Of a DNA stretch of 7,160 nucleotides, positions 1 to 6,629 are shown piece by piece. Source of the DNA: JBJHCA01 sp050485785 (GTDB lineage Bacteria; Bacteroidota; Bacteroidia; Chitinophagales; Saprospiraceae). Both the position numbers and the translations under genes were made by a program. The notes under the pieces are model-generated. The model had not been told where the DNA came from. It worked only from the letters and a program-made list of their open reading frames with translations, and ran no database searches. Positions within the stretch are counted from its first letter, which is position 1; each line of letters opens with the position of its first letter. The stretch is taken from assembly GCA_050485785.1 (NCBI GenBank), contig JBJHCA010000116.1, positions 1 through 7,160 on the forward strand. Direction: 5' to 3'.

Positions 1-656
1 TCTTTACAAGCAAGAGGGAAGTCCTGCAGTTTCATGATATCCTTATAGGTGATGAGCCCTACAAGCTGACCACGTTGATTAACTACGGGAAGCTTTTCGA
101 TCTTATGTTTCTGAAGGATGGCTTTTTCCTGATCGAGGGTTGTACCTTCGGGAGCGGTAACCAGCGGACTTTTAGTCATCAGATCACTGACTGGCCGGTG
201 CAGGTTTGTTTCAAAGCGGAGATCGCGGTTAGTCAGGATCCCGGCCAGTGTATTATCTTTTTGAACAATGGGGATGCCGCCGATTTTAAACTCAGTCATT
301 AACGAAACCGCATCTCTTATGGTAGCTTCAGCATGAAGAGTTACCGGGTCAATGATCATTCCGCTTTCTGAGCGTTTTACATTCCTCACTTGCCGGGCCT
401 GCTCTTCGATAGGCATGTTTTTATGAATAATGCCAATTCCGCCTTGCCGTGCCAGGGCGATGGCCAGCCTGTACTCGGTAACGGTATCCATAGCTGCTGA
501 AGCGATGGGTGCATTAATAATTACATTTCTCGAAAATCGGGAAGTTACATTAACTTCTCGCGGAAGGATTTCTGAATAAGCCGGAATGAGCAGAACGTCA
601 TCAAAAGTGAGGGCTTCTCCAAAGATAGAGTCGGCGGGGGTATTTACTATTTCCAT
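1..656 (-). CDS. guaB: IMP dehydrogenase, N-terminal part (partial, cut by left edge)
   Basis: Cytoplasmic enzyme that oxidises IMP to XMP with NAD+, the committed step of guanine nucleotide synthesis. I translated 218 residues from the minus strand. Residues 14-33 match the family opening (EALTFDDVLLIPAYSEI). NAPIASAAMDTVTE (48-61) and GGIGIIHKNM (72-81) belong to the first part of the TIM barrel. Two CBS domains follow at about 97-150 and 155-213, ending in LVGLITYKDI; in this family they sense adenine and guanine nucleotides. The rest of the barrel, including the catalytic cysteine loop and flap, lies beyond base 1. The start at 656 is the nearest ATG to the conserved region, but an in-frame ATG at 677 would add seven residues (MQVLPLR). 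No Shine-Dalgarno is visible. It lies downstream of rplS on the same strand but is separated from it by a terminator, so it probably has its own promoter. Confidence 0.96.
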   Translation of the reverse strand, partial: MEIVNTPADSIFGEALTFDDVLLIPAYSEILPREVNVTSRFSRNVIINAPIASAAMDTVTEYRLAIALARQGGIGIIHKNMPIEEQARQVRNVKRSESGMIIDPVTLHAEATIRDAVSLMTEFKIGGIPIVQKDNTLAGILTNRDLRFETNLHRPVSDLMTKSPLVTAPEGTTLDQEKAILQKHKIEKLPVVNQRGQLVGLITYKDIMKLQDFPLACK

Positions 657-659
657 GCG

Positions 660-690
660 CAAAGGTAAAACTTGCATGTGGTTCAACCAA
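660..690 (-). promoter_or_regulatory. Candidate Bacteroidota-type promoter of guaB
   Basis: Reading the minus strand, TTGG (690-687), a 19-base spacer, then TACCTTTG (667-660) fits the known Bacteroidota promoter pattern TTTG/TTG, about 19 bases, TAnnTTTG. The -7 box ends only three bases before the ATG at 656. Transcription would therefore begin at or next to the start codon, giving a leaderless message. If the ATG at 677 is the true start, this box lies inside the gene and is accidental. Motif match only. Confidence 0.35.
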
Positions 691-763
691 GCAGACCGAA
701 CATTTTTTCCCGGTAAAGGCATGAGATGCCAACACAGGCATTTTGACGGTGGGTTAAAAACCA

Positions 764-798
764 CAAAAGCCATATCCGGGTGAGGGATATGGCTTTTG
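764..798 (-). terminator. Intrinsic terminator after rplS
   Basis: Perfect inverted repeat: CAAAAGCCATATCC (764-777) pairs with GGATATGGCTTTTG (785-798), 14 bp with a 7-base loop. Read on the minus strand, the stem's 3' arm ends in TTTT and is followed by GTGG and then TTTTT (760-756 region), a reasonable U-rich tail. It starts about 20 bases after the rplS stop codon, so it should separate rplS from guaB. Its symmetry would also let it slow plus-strand transcription, but no gene arrives from that side. Confidence 0.8.
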
Positions 799-817
799 GA
801 TGCAGTAGTAATCAGGA

Positions 818-1183
818 TTACTGATCTTTCCTGATGCTTCTGCTTTCTTTAATACGGGCTTTTTTACCTACCCTGTCGCGCAGGTAAAACAGGCGTGCGC
901 GGCGTACTTTACCTCGCTTAACCACTTTAATATCGGCAATGGCCGGGGAGTCGATGGGGAAAATACGCTCTACGCCCACACCATTGGAAATTTTACGCAC
1001 CGTAAATGTTTTACGGCGGCCTTCTCCGCTGATCTGGATTACGTCACCGCGATAATCCTGGATGCGCTCCTTGGAGCCTTCAATAATTTTATAACTAACC
1101 ACAATAGTATCCCCTGCCTTGAAATCAGGAAAATTATATGCCCTGGTGGTCTGATCTTCTACGTATTGAATTAAATCATTCAT
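818..1183 (-). CDS. rplS: 50S ribosomal protein L19
   Basis: Structural protein of the large ribosomal subunit, at the interface with the small subunit (family knowledge). The 121-residue product matches L19 over its whole length: MNDLIQYVEDQ at the start, FKAGDTIVVSYKIIEG (21-36), ERIQDYRGDVI (39-49), FTVRKISNGVGVERIFPID (60-78), and the basic segment GKVRRARLFYLRDR (91-104). Length is usual for the family (about 115-120), with a short polar tail after KKARIKESR. The ATG at 1183 puts the conserved opening at residue 1. In many bacteria rplS follows rpsP-rimM-trmD; here it stands alone, with a divergent neighbour (miaA) upstream and a strong terminator downstream, so it is probably a single-gene transcript. 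Confidence 0.97.
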   Translation of the reverse strand: MNDLIQYVEDQTTRAYNFPDFKAGDTIVVSYKIIEGSKERIQDYRGDVIQISGEGRRKTFTVRKISNGVGVERIFPIDSPAIADIKVVKRGKVRRARLFYLRDRVGKKARIKESRSIRKDQ

Positions 1184-1217
1184 GACACAATCGTTTACAG
1201 GCTTTACAATAGCGGGG

Positions 1218-1225
1218 CAAAGGTA
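1218..1225 (-). promoter_or_regulatory. Candidate -7 box of the rplS promoter
   Basis: On the minus strand the bases read TACCTTTG, an exact TAnnTTTG match and the same octamer found before guaB. It lies 34 bases upstream of the rplS ATG, so a start point a few bases on would leave a leader of about 30 bases. I see no TTTG at the expected -33 spacing (around 1245-1248), so only the -7 element is supported. Confidence 0.4.
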
Positions 1226-1240
1226 ATCAATTTTTCATTC

Positions 1241-1268
1241 TTTGCACTGAAGCCCTTATTTATTTTTG
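1241..1268 (+). promoter_or_regulatory. Candidate miaA promoter
   Basis: TTTG (1241-1244) and TATTTTTG (1261-1268) match the Bacteroidota -33 and TAnnTTTG elements, but the spacer is 16 bases, shorter than the usual 19 or so. Transcription from here would leave a leader of about 18 bases before the ATG at 1291. A second exact -7 match, TAGCTTTG (1280-1287), lies only three bases before that ATG but has no TTTG at the right distance. Motif evidence only; which box is used cannot be decided by eye. Confidence 0.35.
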
Positions 1269-1290
1269 GATTTTTACTTTAGCTTTGGGC

Positions 1291-2190
1291 ATGCAATTAT
1301 CCAAGCCTTTGCTCATCGTCATTCTTGGGCCTACGGCATCGGGCAAAACAGCGCTGAGCATAGCCATGGCTCATCATTTCCAGACCGAAGTAATTTCAGC
1401 CGACAGCAGGCAGATATACCGGGAAATGAGAATTGGCACAGCGAGACCCGAACCTAAAGAATTGAACGGTATCCGGCATCATTTACTGGGAACGCAGAGT
1501 ATACATCACCCGATAACTGCAGGTGACTTTGCCCGTCAATCACTAACCATACTGGAAAACATTTACCGGACAAAACAAACTGCCATTCTAACAGGTGGCA
1601 CATTTTTATATGTGAAAGCACTTTGTGAAGGCTTGAACGAGTTTCCCGAAGTACCCGAACAGATCAGGAAGAAAGTAAATGCCATTCACCAAAAGGAAGG
1701 GCTGGAACCATTAAACCGGATCTTAAAGGAGAAAGACCCTGTTTACTATGCCACCGTTGACCGAAGCAATCCGCATCGCGTAATGCGGGCAGTAAGTGTA
1801 ATACTGGCTTCAGACAAACCCTTCAGCAGCTATTTTGAGCCCATGCAATACGATCCTCCGTTTAAACCTGTATACCTGGTGATTAACATTAGCAGAGAAA
1901 CTTTATACCATCAGATCGATACCAGGGTAGAGTCCATGATGAAGAACGGTTTACTGGAAGAGGCCAAAGCTCTGTATCCATTCCGGGATTTAAAGCCACT
2001 TCACACAGTAGGCTACCAGGAATTGTTTGCGTATTTTGACGGTCAATGTACCCTGAATGAAGCCGTGGAAAAGATAAAACAACACAGCAGAAACTATGCT
2101 AAACGCCAACTGACCTGGTTGCGGAATATGGAGAACCTTCATGCAGTCAGTCCTGATTTTAAAGACTTTAATGAGGTAATAACTTGGTGA
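1291..2190 (+). CDS. miaA: tRNA dimethylallyltransferase (MiaA)
   Basis: Transfers a dimethylallyl group from dimethylallyl diphosphate to N6 of adenosine 37 in tRNAs that read codons beginning with U, the first step of ms2i6A formation in the cytoplasm. Numbered from the ATG at 1291 (299 residues, normal family length), it shows the P-loop GPTASGKT (13-20), SADSRQIYREM (36-46) with the conserved catalytic Asp38, IGTARP (48-53), GGTFLYVKAL (102-111), the NPHRVMRA segment (160-167), and the C-terminal signature SRNYAKRQLTWLRN (266-279). The insert between them fits the tRNA-binding swivel domain. A TTG at 1285 is in frame six bases earlier, but ATG is preferred. It is divergent from rplS and may lead the plus-strand cluster, although at least 82 bp separate it from the next gene. 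Confidence 0.96.
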   Translation: MQLSKPLLIVILGPTASGKTALSIAMAHHFQTEVISADSRQIYREMRIGTARPEPKELNGIRHHLLGTQSIHHPITAGDFARQSLTILENIYRTKQTAILTGGTFLYVKALCEGLNEFPEVPEQIRKKVNAIHQKEGLEPLNRILKEKDPVYYATVDRSNPHRVMRAVSVILASDKPFSSYFEPMQYDPPFKPVYLVINISRETLYHQIDTRVESMMKNGLLEEAKALYPFRDLKPLHTVGYQELFAYFDGQCTLNEAVEKIKQHSRNYAKRQLTWLRNMENLHAVSPDFKDFNEVITW

Positions 2191-2335
2191 TCCGATTTAC
2201 ATGATCAACACCTGGAGCATCTAACGGCAAGATTTCAGCAGAATCGATATTCGTCGTGTTCCGTTAACCTTTTTGGATCCTCATCGTTGTAAGCCTGTAG
2301 TAATTGCACTTTACCTGTTTACAAAACCATCGAGT

Positions 2336-3472
2336 TTGCCCATAGATAATCTGATCCGGATCAGAAGACATATCCATTCCAGACCGGAGTTATCCGGAGA
2401 GGAACAAGACACTGCACGATACATCACTGAAAAGCTCGAAGCCCTCCAACCTGACAGTCTCATTACCGGCTTGGGGGGGTATGGCATAGCCGCTTCTTTT
2501 GACAGCAATAACGAAGGTCCTCATGTGGGTTTTCGTTGTGAACTGGATGGGCTTCCCATTCGTGAAACCGGGAATATTGAACATCAGTCGGTCAAAAAGG
2601 GAATCAGTCACGTATGCGGACATGACGGGCACATGGCAATAATGCTGGGTTTTGCCCAATCATTGGCAGCATCTCGTCCTGCGAGAGGAAGAGTTACTGT
2701 ACTCTTTCAGCCAGCAGAAGAAACAGGAGCCGGTGCAGCCGCAGTATTAGCCGACCAAAAGTTTGATGATATCCGTCCCGAATTCATGTACGCCCTGCAC
2801 AATGTGCCCGGTATGGAAATGCACACCATTGGTTGCAAAGCCGGCATTCTGACTCCGGCAGTGATCAGTTTAAAGGTGTCGTTCAGTGGCAGAACCGCGC
2901 ATGCCGGAGAGCCTGAAAAGGGCATTAATCCGGCATTTGCCATGGCTGATCTGGTTCGCCACATCGGAAACATGATGACTTCGAGAAACCGGGAAACTGA
3001 TGGGGATTTCACTGTGGCCATAGTAGAACAAAGACTGGGGAATCACAACTACGGAACCTCAGCCGGGGAAGGATCCATTGGGTTAACCATGCGCTCACAT
3101 TCCGAATGCAGGCTTGAAGCATTGAAAAAGGATATCACGGATTTTGTACGCGGGCTTTCAGCAGGATATATGACGGACGTGCATTTTGACTGGTTTGAAT
3201 CTTTCAGGGCAGTCAACAATGATGAAAAATGTGCACGTATCATAAAAGATGCTGCCGGAGATGTTGGATACAATTATCTGGAGTTGACTGAACCCTTTAA
3301 CTGGGGAGAGGACTTCGGACTTTATACAGCAAACGCTCCGGGAGCGATGTTTGCATTAGGTGCCGGCACGGACACCCCGGCTCTTCATCATCCTGATTTC
3401 GATTTCCCCGACGAACTGATTGAGACCGGAGTCAATATGTTTAAAACCATTGCAGAAAAAACTACCGGATGA
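2336..3472 (+). CDS. M20D-family amidohydrolase / metallopeptidase
   Basis: Predicted two-metal amide hydrolase of the M20D group, which includes N-acyl-amino-acid hydrolases, N-acetyldiaminopimelate deacetylases and auxin-conjugate hydrolases; the substrate cannot be read from sequence. From the TTG at 2336 it has 378 residues. Expected metal ligands are present: Cys94 and His96 in HVCGHDGHM, Glu128/129 in PAEETGAGA, His155 in ALHNVPG, and His351 in LHHPDFDF near the C-terminus. The lid domain carries SGRTAHAGEPEKG (184-196), with the conserved His189. The opening DNLIRIRRHIHSRPELSGEE is a normal M20D N-terminus. There is no ATG before that region: TTG at 2336 (chosen, because it begins right at the homology) or TTG at 2273 (adds 21 residues with no family look) are the options. 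Its stop overlaps the alr start by ATGA, implying coupled translation. It is probably cytoplasmic, with no signal peptide. Confidence 0.9.
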   Translation: MPIDNLIRIRRHIHSRPELSGEEQDTARYITEKLEALQPDSLITGLGGYGIAASFDSNNEGPHVGFRCELDGLPIRETGNIEHQSVKKGISHVCGHDGHMAIMLGFAQSLAASRPARGRVTVLFQPAEETGAGAAAVLADQKFDDIRPEFMYALHNVPGMEMHTIGCKAGILTPAVISLKVSFSGRTAHAGEPEKGINPAFAMADLVRHIGNMMTSRNRETDGDFTVAIVEQRLGNHNYGTSAGEGSIGLTMRSHSECRLEALKKDITDFVRGLSAGYMTDVHFDWFESFRAVNNDEKCARIIKDAAGDVGYNYLELTEPFNWGEDFGLYTANAPGAMFALGAGTDTPALHHPDFDFPDELIETGVNMFKTIAEKTTG

Positions 3473-4626
3473 CCGTACCCACCAACTCTTACATTGAACT
3501 GAGTAAAGGTGCTTTAAAAGCCAATATTGCTTTCATCAGGGAGATCATTGGCAGCTATTGCAAATTTTCATCCGTGGTTAAAGGCAATGCTTACGGACAC
3601 AGTATTGATGTTTTTGTGCCTCTTGCCGAGGAGTGCGGATTAAACCATTTTTCAGTATACAGTGCACATGAGGCTTACAAAGTGTATAAAGCATGTTCAG
3701 GGAAATCGACCATCATGATTATGGGGACTGCAACGGAAGACGATATTGAATGGGCGGTAACCCATAATGTGGAGTTTTTTGTATTTGATATGTTTCGGCT
3801 AAAAACAGCTGCCCGCCTGGCTGAAAAACATCAAAATCCTGCCTGCATTCATATTGAAATCGAAACCGGATTGAACCGAACCGGCTTTGAACCCGGGCAG
3901 TTAAGCGAAGCCATTGATTTTATTGAGCAACACAAAGCGCTTTTCAGGGTAAAGGGCATATGCAGTCACCTTGCAGGTGCCGAAAGCATCGGGAATTACC
4001 ACAGAATTCAAAAACAGATCAAACTTTTCAGGAAAACCGGGAAATTTATCAGGAAAACCGGATTTAAGGGAATTGCCGGGCATCTTGCATGTTCTGCAGC
4101 CATTATCAATTATCCGGAAACTATACTGGATTTGGCTAGAGTTGGCATTATGCAATATGGGTTCTGGCCAAGCAGGGAAGTCAAAGTTTCGTGGTTAACA
4201 AAGCAGCCTGAAATGGAAGACCCACTTTTGAGGGTCATCACCTGGAAGACCCGTGTAGCAGGGCTGAAAGAGGTAAAAGCCGGTGAGTTCATTGGTTATG
4301 GCAATGCCGTTCTGGCTGAGATAAACATGAAAGTAGCCATTATTCCGGTAGGTTATTCGGACGGTTACAGCAGAGCATTAAGCAATTCGGGTAAAGTGCT
4401 GATCAGGGGAAAGCGGGTGGATGTAATAGGCTTTGTGAATATGAACATCACCATGGTGGATGTTACCCACGTGGATCATGTAAGCGTGAATGATGAAGTA
4501 GTGCTGATCGGAAGTCAGGGAGATATGAACATCACCGTTTCCTCATTTAGTGAATTGAGTAGTTTGCTTAATTACGAAATGCTTTCAAGGTTGCCTCAGG
4601 ACATCCCCAGGATTGTAACGGCATAG
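3469..4626 (+). CDS. alr: Alanine racemase family protein (PLP-dependent, divergent)
   Basis: Fold-type III PLP enzyme, expected to interconvert L- and D-alanine for peptidoglycan. Length 385 is normal. Visible features: PLP lysine Lys38 in SVVKGNAYGH (usual form KADAYGHG); substrate-binding Arg137 in ETGLNRTGF; phosphate-binding Ser209 in HLACSAA; Arg224 before VGIMQYG, expected near the pyridine nitrogen; catalytic Tyr277 in IGYGNA from the C-terminal beta domain; GYSDGYSRAL (295-304); and MNITMVDVTH (325-334). Departures from textbook Alr: Glu130 where the carbamylated lysine usually sits (HIEIETG), Cys208 for Asn, and GFVNMNIT for GRVCMDQT. Specificity for another amino acid, such as serine, is therefore possible. 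It overlaps the M20D gene by 4 bp. A 12-base direct repeat, CAGGAAAACCGG, occurs at 4029-4040 and 4050-4061, encoding a repeated RKTG. The family is certain, the exact substrate less so. Confidence 0.88.
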   Translation: MTVPTNSYIELSKGALKANIAFIREIIGSYCKFSSVVKGNAYGHSIDVFVPLAEECGLNHFSVYSAHEAYKVYKACSGKSTIMIMGTATEDDIEWAVTHNVEFFVFDMFRLKTAARLAEKHQNPACIHIEIETGLNRTGFEPGQLSEAIDFIEQHKALFRVKGICSHLAGAESIGNYHRIQKQIKLFRKTGKFIRKTGFKGIAGHLACSAAIINYPETILDLARVGIMQYGFWPSREVKVSWLTKQPEMEDPLLRVITWKTRVAGLKEVKAGEFIGYGNAVLAEINMKVAIIPVGYSDGYSRALSNSGKVLIRGKRVDVIGFVNMNITMVDVTHVDHVSVNDEVVLIGSQGDMNITVSSFSELSSLLNYEMLSRLPQDIPRIVTA

Positions 4627-4648
4627 TGGAACTGCCGGGTTAATGACA

Positions 4649-5614
4649 TTACTTTTTGCACACTTCCGGAAACAGGTGGGCATAGTTATGACAAACATCA
4701 TGGTCAGTTATCATTCCCTCGTCTGTGAGAATCCCGGTAATCAGGCTTACCCACTTGCTTATCTCAGCTTCATTCCCTGATTCATAAGCTTGCACCAGAT
4801 TTTTGTACCATTCTTCCGAGTCAACGGGGAATTCTCCTACTTGTGATCCATCAGCAGGCATTGCCGGGGATCTGTGCGGCAGCGGCCATAATGCCACCAC
4901 GGCCATAATTAAGATTAAAAACACCACCACCACCCTTTTTACTTCCTTAACGGCAGTTATAACCGGAATACTCAATAACAATGATACCAATAAAAACAGG
5001 ATATATGCCCTCCCGGTGGGTATTTGAGGAGAAGTGGGTGGTGTCCAGTCCATTTGACGGGCAATGAGAATAGCATCATAGCCGGAAGGGAGTAAATCGT
5101 CAAACACAGTAGGTGGAGCTGCCTGATGCGCAGTAAGCCATACGATGACCAGGGTTGCGGGAACAAACAGCAACCTGAATCTCCATTGTGAAAAATATGC
5201 CAGAAACAGAAAGCCCATCAATAAAATCCATACCATCAGCAGGATTACGGAACTGCGACTATAGGTATACTCCATAGTTTCCCATAAGCCGGCAGCAGCA
5301 CCGGCTACCCACACTATACTTTGTTCCATAATGTACCACCAACTCATGATCCAGTATATGGAATGGCTGTCGGCACCCAGCAACCACGAGCCTATATTGT
5401 AAAATATCCAAAACAGCCAGGGGCCTAAAAAGAAGAAAACAAAGCCCGGCATTGCCCATTTCAAATGCCGGTTTTGAGCTGCATTACCCCATTTAAAACC
5501 GTAGCGCCAAAGCCAAACGCATAAACTCATAGCTATAATTGCCAGCACTAAAAGCACCGCCAGTGAGCTGAGCGCGCGGACAGGTTCAAAGATCAACTGG
5601 TACCACAGATTCAT
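4649..5614 (-). CDS. Hypothetical multi-pass membrane protein
   Basis: I do not recognise this 321-residue protein. Hydrophobic segments lie at about 15-36, 52-76, 85-109 (tryptophan-rich, less certain), 121-141, 147-164, 203-221 and 227-244. Arg/Lys clusters at 37-52 (RYGFKWG...RHLK), 144-147 and 223-227 (KEVKR) best fit six membrane spans with 85-109 lying outside the membrane or re-entrant. That topology puts both ends in the periplasm (inference). Residues about 165-202 form a proline-rich loop (AAPPTVFDD, WTPPTSPQIP). The tail from 246 on is soluble and acidic, with a helical-looking EEWYKNLVQAYESGNEAEISKW stretch and two cysteines (308, 319). The protein is very rich in Trp, typical of an inner-membrane protein. 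The ATG at 5614 starts just before the first span. It sits 82 bp after yaaA on the same strand and ends 22 bp from the alr stop. Confidence 0.8.
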   Translation of the reverse strand: MNLWYQLIFEPVRALSSLAVLLVLAIIAMSLCVWLWRYGFKWGNAAQNRHLKWAMPGFVFFFLGPWLFWIFYNIGSWLLGADSHSIYWIMSWWYIMEQSIVWVAGAAAGLWETMEYTYSRSSVILLMVWILLMGFLFLAYFSQWRFRLLFVPATLVIVWLTAHQAAPPTVFDDLLPSGYDAILIARQMDWTPPTSPQIPTGRAYILFLLVSLLLSIPVITAVKEVKRVVVVFLILIMAVVALWPLPHRSPAMPADGSQVGEFPVDSEEWYKNLVQAYESGNEAEISKWVSLITGILTDEGMITDHDVCHNYAHLFPEVCKK

Positions 5615-5647
5615 TTATTCGGGTGTTCAGCATTGTGAAGCAACCCC

Positions 5648-5679
5648 GCAAAATAGGGATACCCTGCATCAATTGCAAA
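5648..5679 (-). promoter_or_regulatory. Candidate promoter of the membrane-protein gene
   Basis: On the minus strand, TTTG (5679-5676) is followed after 20 bases by TATTTTGC (5655-5648), close to the Bacteroidota TAnnTTTG -7 box with one mismatch. It lies in the 82-bp gap after yaaA and would give a leader of about 30 bases before the ATG at 5614. No clear terminator separates yaaA from this gene, so read-through from yaaA is equally possible. Confidence 0.3.
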
Positions 5680-5696
5680 TAAAACAAATACACGGC

Positions 5697-6461
5697 TTAG
5701 TCACGGACAAAGAAAAGCGACCCACTGTCAGACATTTCCGGATGAAAACGATACCCGTCTTCAGAAAAAAGTTTTATGTCTTCAGCACGGTCAATGCGGT
5801 TACGGATTATAAATCTGCTGAAGGCACCCCGGGCACGCTTGGCATTATAGGATACAAACTGCCAGGTATTATTTCTGCGTTCTCTGAACACAATTTCATA
5901 CACCGGCACTTTCAACCTGCTAAAATCGATAGCCCGCGAATACTCTTGCGATGCCAGATTGACCACAAAAGGGTCATCGATGTGTTTAAGTTCTTTTTTA
6001 AGCAGTTTAGTAAGCCGATCTGTCCAAAATTCATACAAATTTTTCGCTCCGTTTATCGCAACGGGAATGCCCATTTCAAGGCGATAAGGCTGAATGAGGT
6101 CGAGTGGTTTCAGCATCCCATAAAGGCCGGACAAAATTCTCAAATGCTTTTGAGCAAACAACAAATCATCCCGGTTAAGGCTGTCTGCATCGAGACCCAG
6201 GTACACATCGCCCCGGTATGCCATTATTGCCGGCCCAGCACCATGGCTTGCAGCAGCCCGCCTGAACTGTTTAAATCTGGAAGTATTGAGCGCGGCCAGT
6301 TTTTCACTGATATCCATGCATTCCATAAGCTGGGGAACTGAATACTGCCGCATGGTTTTTACCAGTTTAAATGCCTGTCCCTGAAAAAGCGGCAGTGATG
6401 TTTCAGGCACATCAAACTCCTTAAAATTCATCGTTTTAGCCGGCGAAATGAGCATCAACAT
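5697..6461 (-). CDS. yaaA: YaaA family protein (DUF328/UPF0246, peroxide stress)
   Basis: Cytoplasmic protein of the YaaA family. In E. coli, YaaA is OxyR-induced and lowers free intracellular iron during hydrogen peroxide stress; it is also reported to bind DNA. This 254-residue product has the usual length (about 255) and all family landmarks: MLMLISPAKTMNF at the start, AYRGDVYLGLDADSL (81-95), LRILSGLYGMLKPLDLIQPY (107-126), YRLEMG (126-131), LYEFWTDRLTK (142-152), VNLASQEYSRAID (167-179) and NAKRARGAFSRFI (206-218). The ATG at 6461 is chosen over the ATG two codons later because the family normally begins with ML(I/M)LISPAK. Upstream, TAATTTGG (6476-6469) is a near match to a -7 box, but no matching -33 element is seen. 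The nearest plausible regulatory dyad is at 6565-6584. The role here is inferred from the family. Confidence 0.95.
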   Translation of the reverse strand: MLMLISPAKTMNFKEFDVPETSLPLFQGQAFKLVKTMRQYSVPQLMECMDISEKLAALNTSRFKQFRRAAASHGAGPAIMAYRGDVYLGLDADSLNRDDLLFAQKHLRILSGLYGMLKPLDLIQPYRLEMGIPVAINGAKNLYEFWTDRLTKLLKKELKHIDDPFVVNLASQEYSRAIDFSRLKVPVYEIVFRERRNNTWQFVSYNAKRARGAFSRFIIRNRIDRAEDIKLFSEDGYRFHPEMSDSGSLFFVRD

Positions 6462-6564
6462 AAGGCAACCAAATTAAACACTGTAAAAGCTTTTGGGGCA
6501 AGCAGAAAAACAAAACTGAGCGTAGCGGCACAAAATTTACATTAATGTTCCGCAAAAATTTGAC

Positions 6565-6584
6565 TGAGTAAAATATTTTTCTCA
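6565..6584. repeat. Interrupted AT-rich palindrome upstream of yaaA
   Basis: TGAGTAAAATATTTTTCTCA is a 20-bp dyad whose halves match at nine of ten positions; the only break is a symmetric T/T pair. It lies about 104 bases upstream of the yaaA ATG. Such a dyad can be a dimeric repressor site, but AT-rich palindromes also arise by chance. It does not resemble the OxyR or PerR consensus as I know them. Confidence 0.4.
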
Positions 6585-6629
6585 ACTTGCCGCCATAAAC
6601 GTTAAATTCTTATTTGTTTGGGTTAGGGG

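Noticed and set aside
586..783. Plus-strand open frame of 65 codons spanning the guaB start and rplS terminator
   Set aside because: It runs antisense through guaB and into the terminator hairpin, with no domain signal.
2390..3273. Several minus-strand open frames inside the M20D gene
   Set aside because: The M20D frame carries all metal-ligand motifs in order; the opposite frames have none and look low-complexity.
4897..4932. Repetitive CCACCA-like run (coding VVVV near the last membrane span) as a microsatellite
   Set aside because: It is short, imperfect and in frame within the membrane-protein gene, explained by valine codons in a hydrophobic span.
5673..6341. Long plus-strand open frame (222 codons) opposite yaaA
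   Set aside because: It lies antisense to yaaA, which matches its family along its whole length. The plus-strand translation shows no recognisable domain and is a shadow of the yaaA codons.
6545..6571. Eight-codon plus-strand frame (MFRKNLTE) before the orphan terminator, as a possible leader peptide with attenuator
   Set aside because: No regulatory codon run, no plus-strand gene downstream to control, and no competing hairpin was found.
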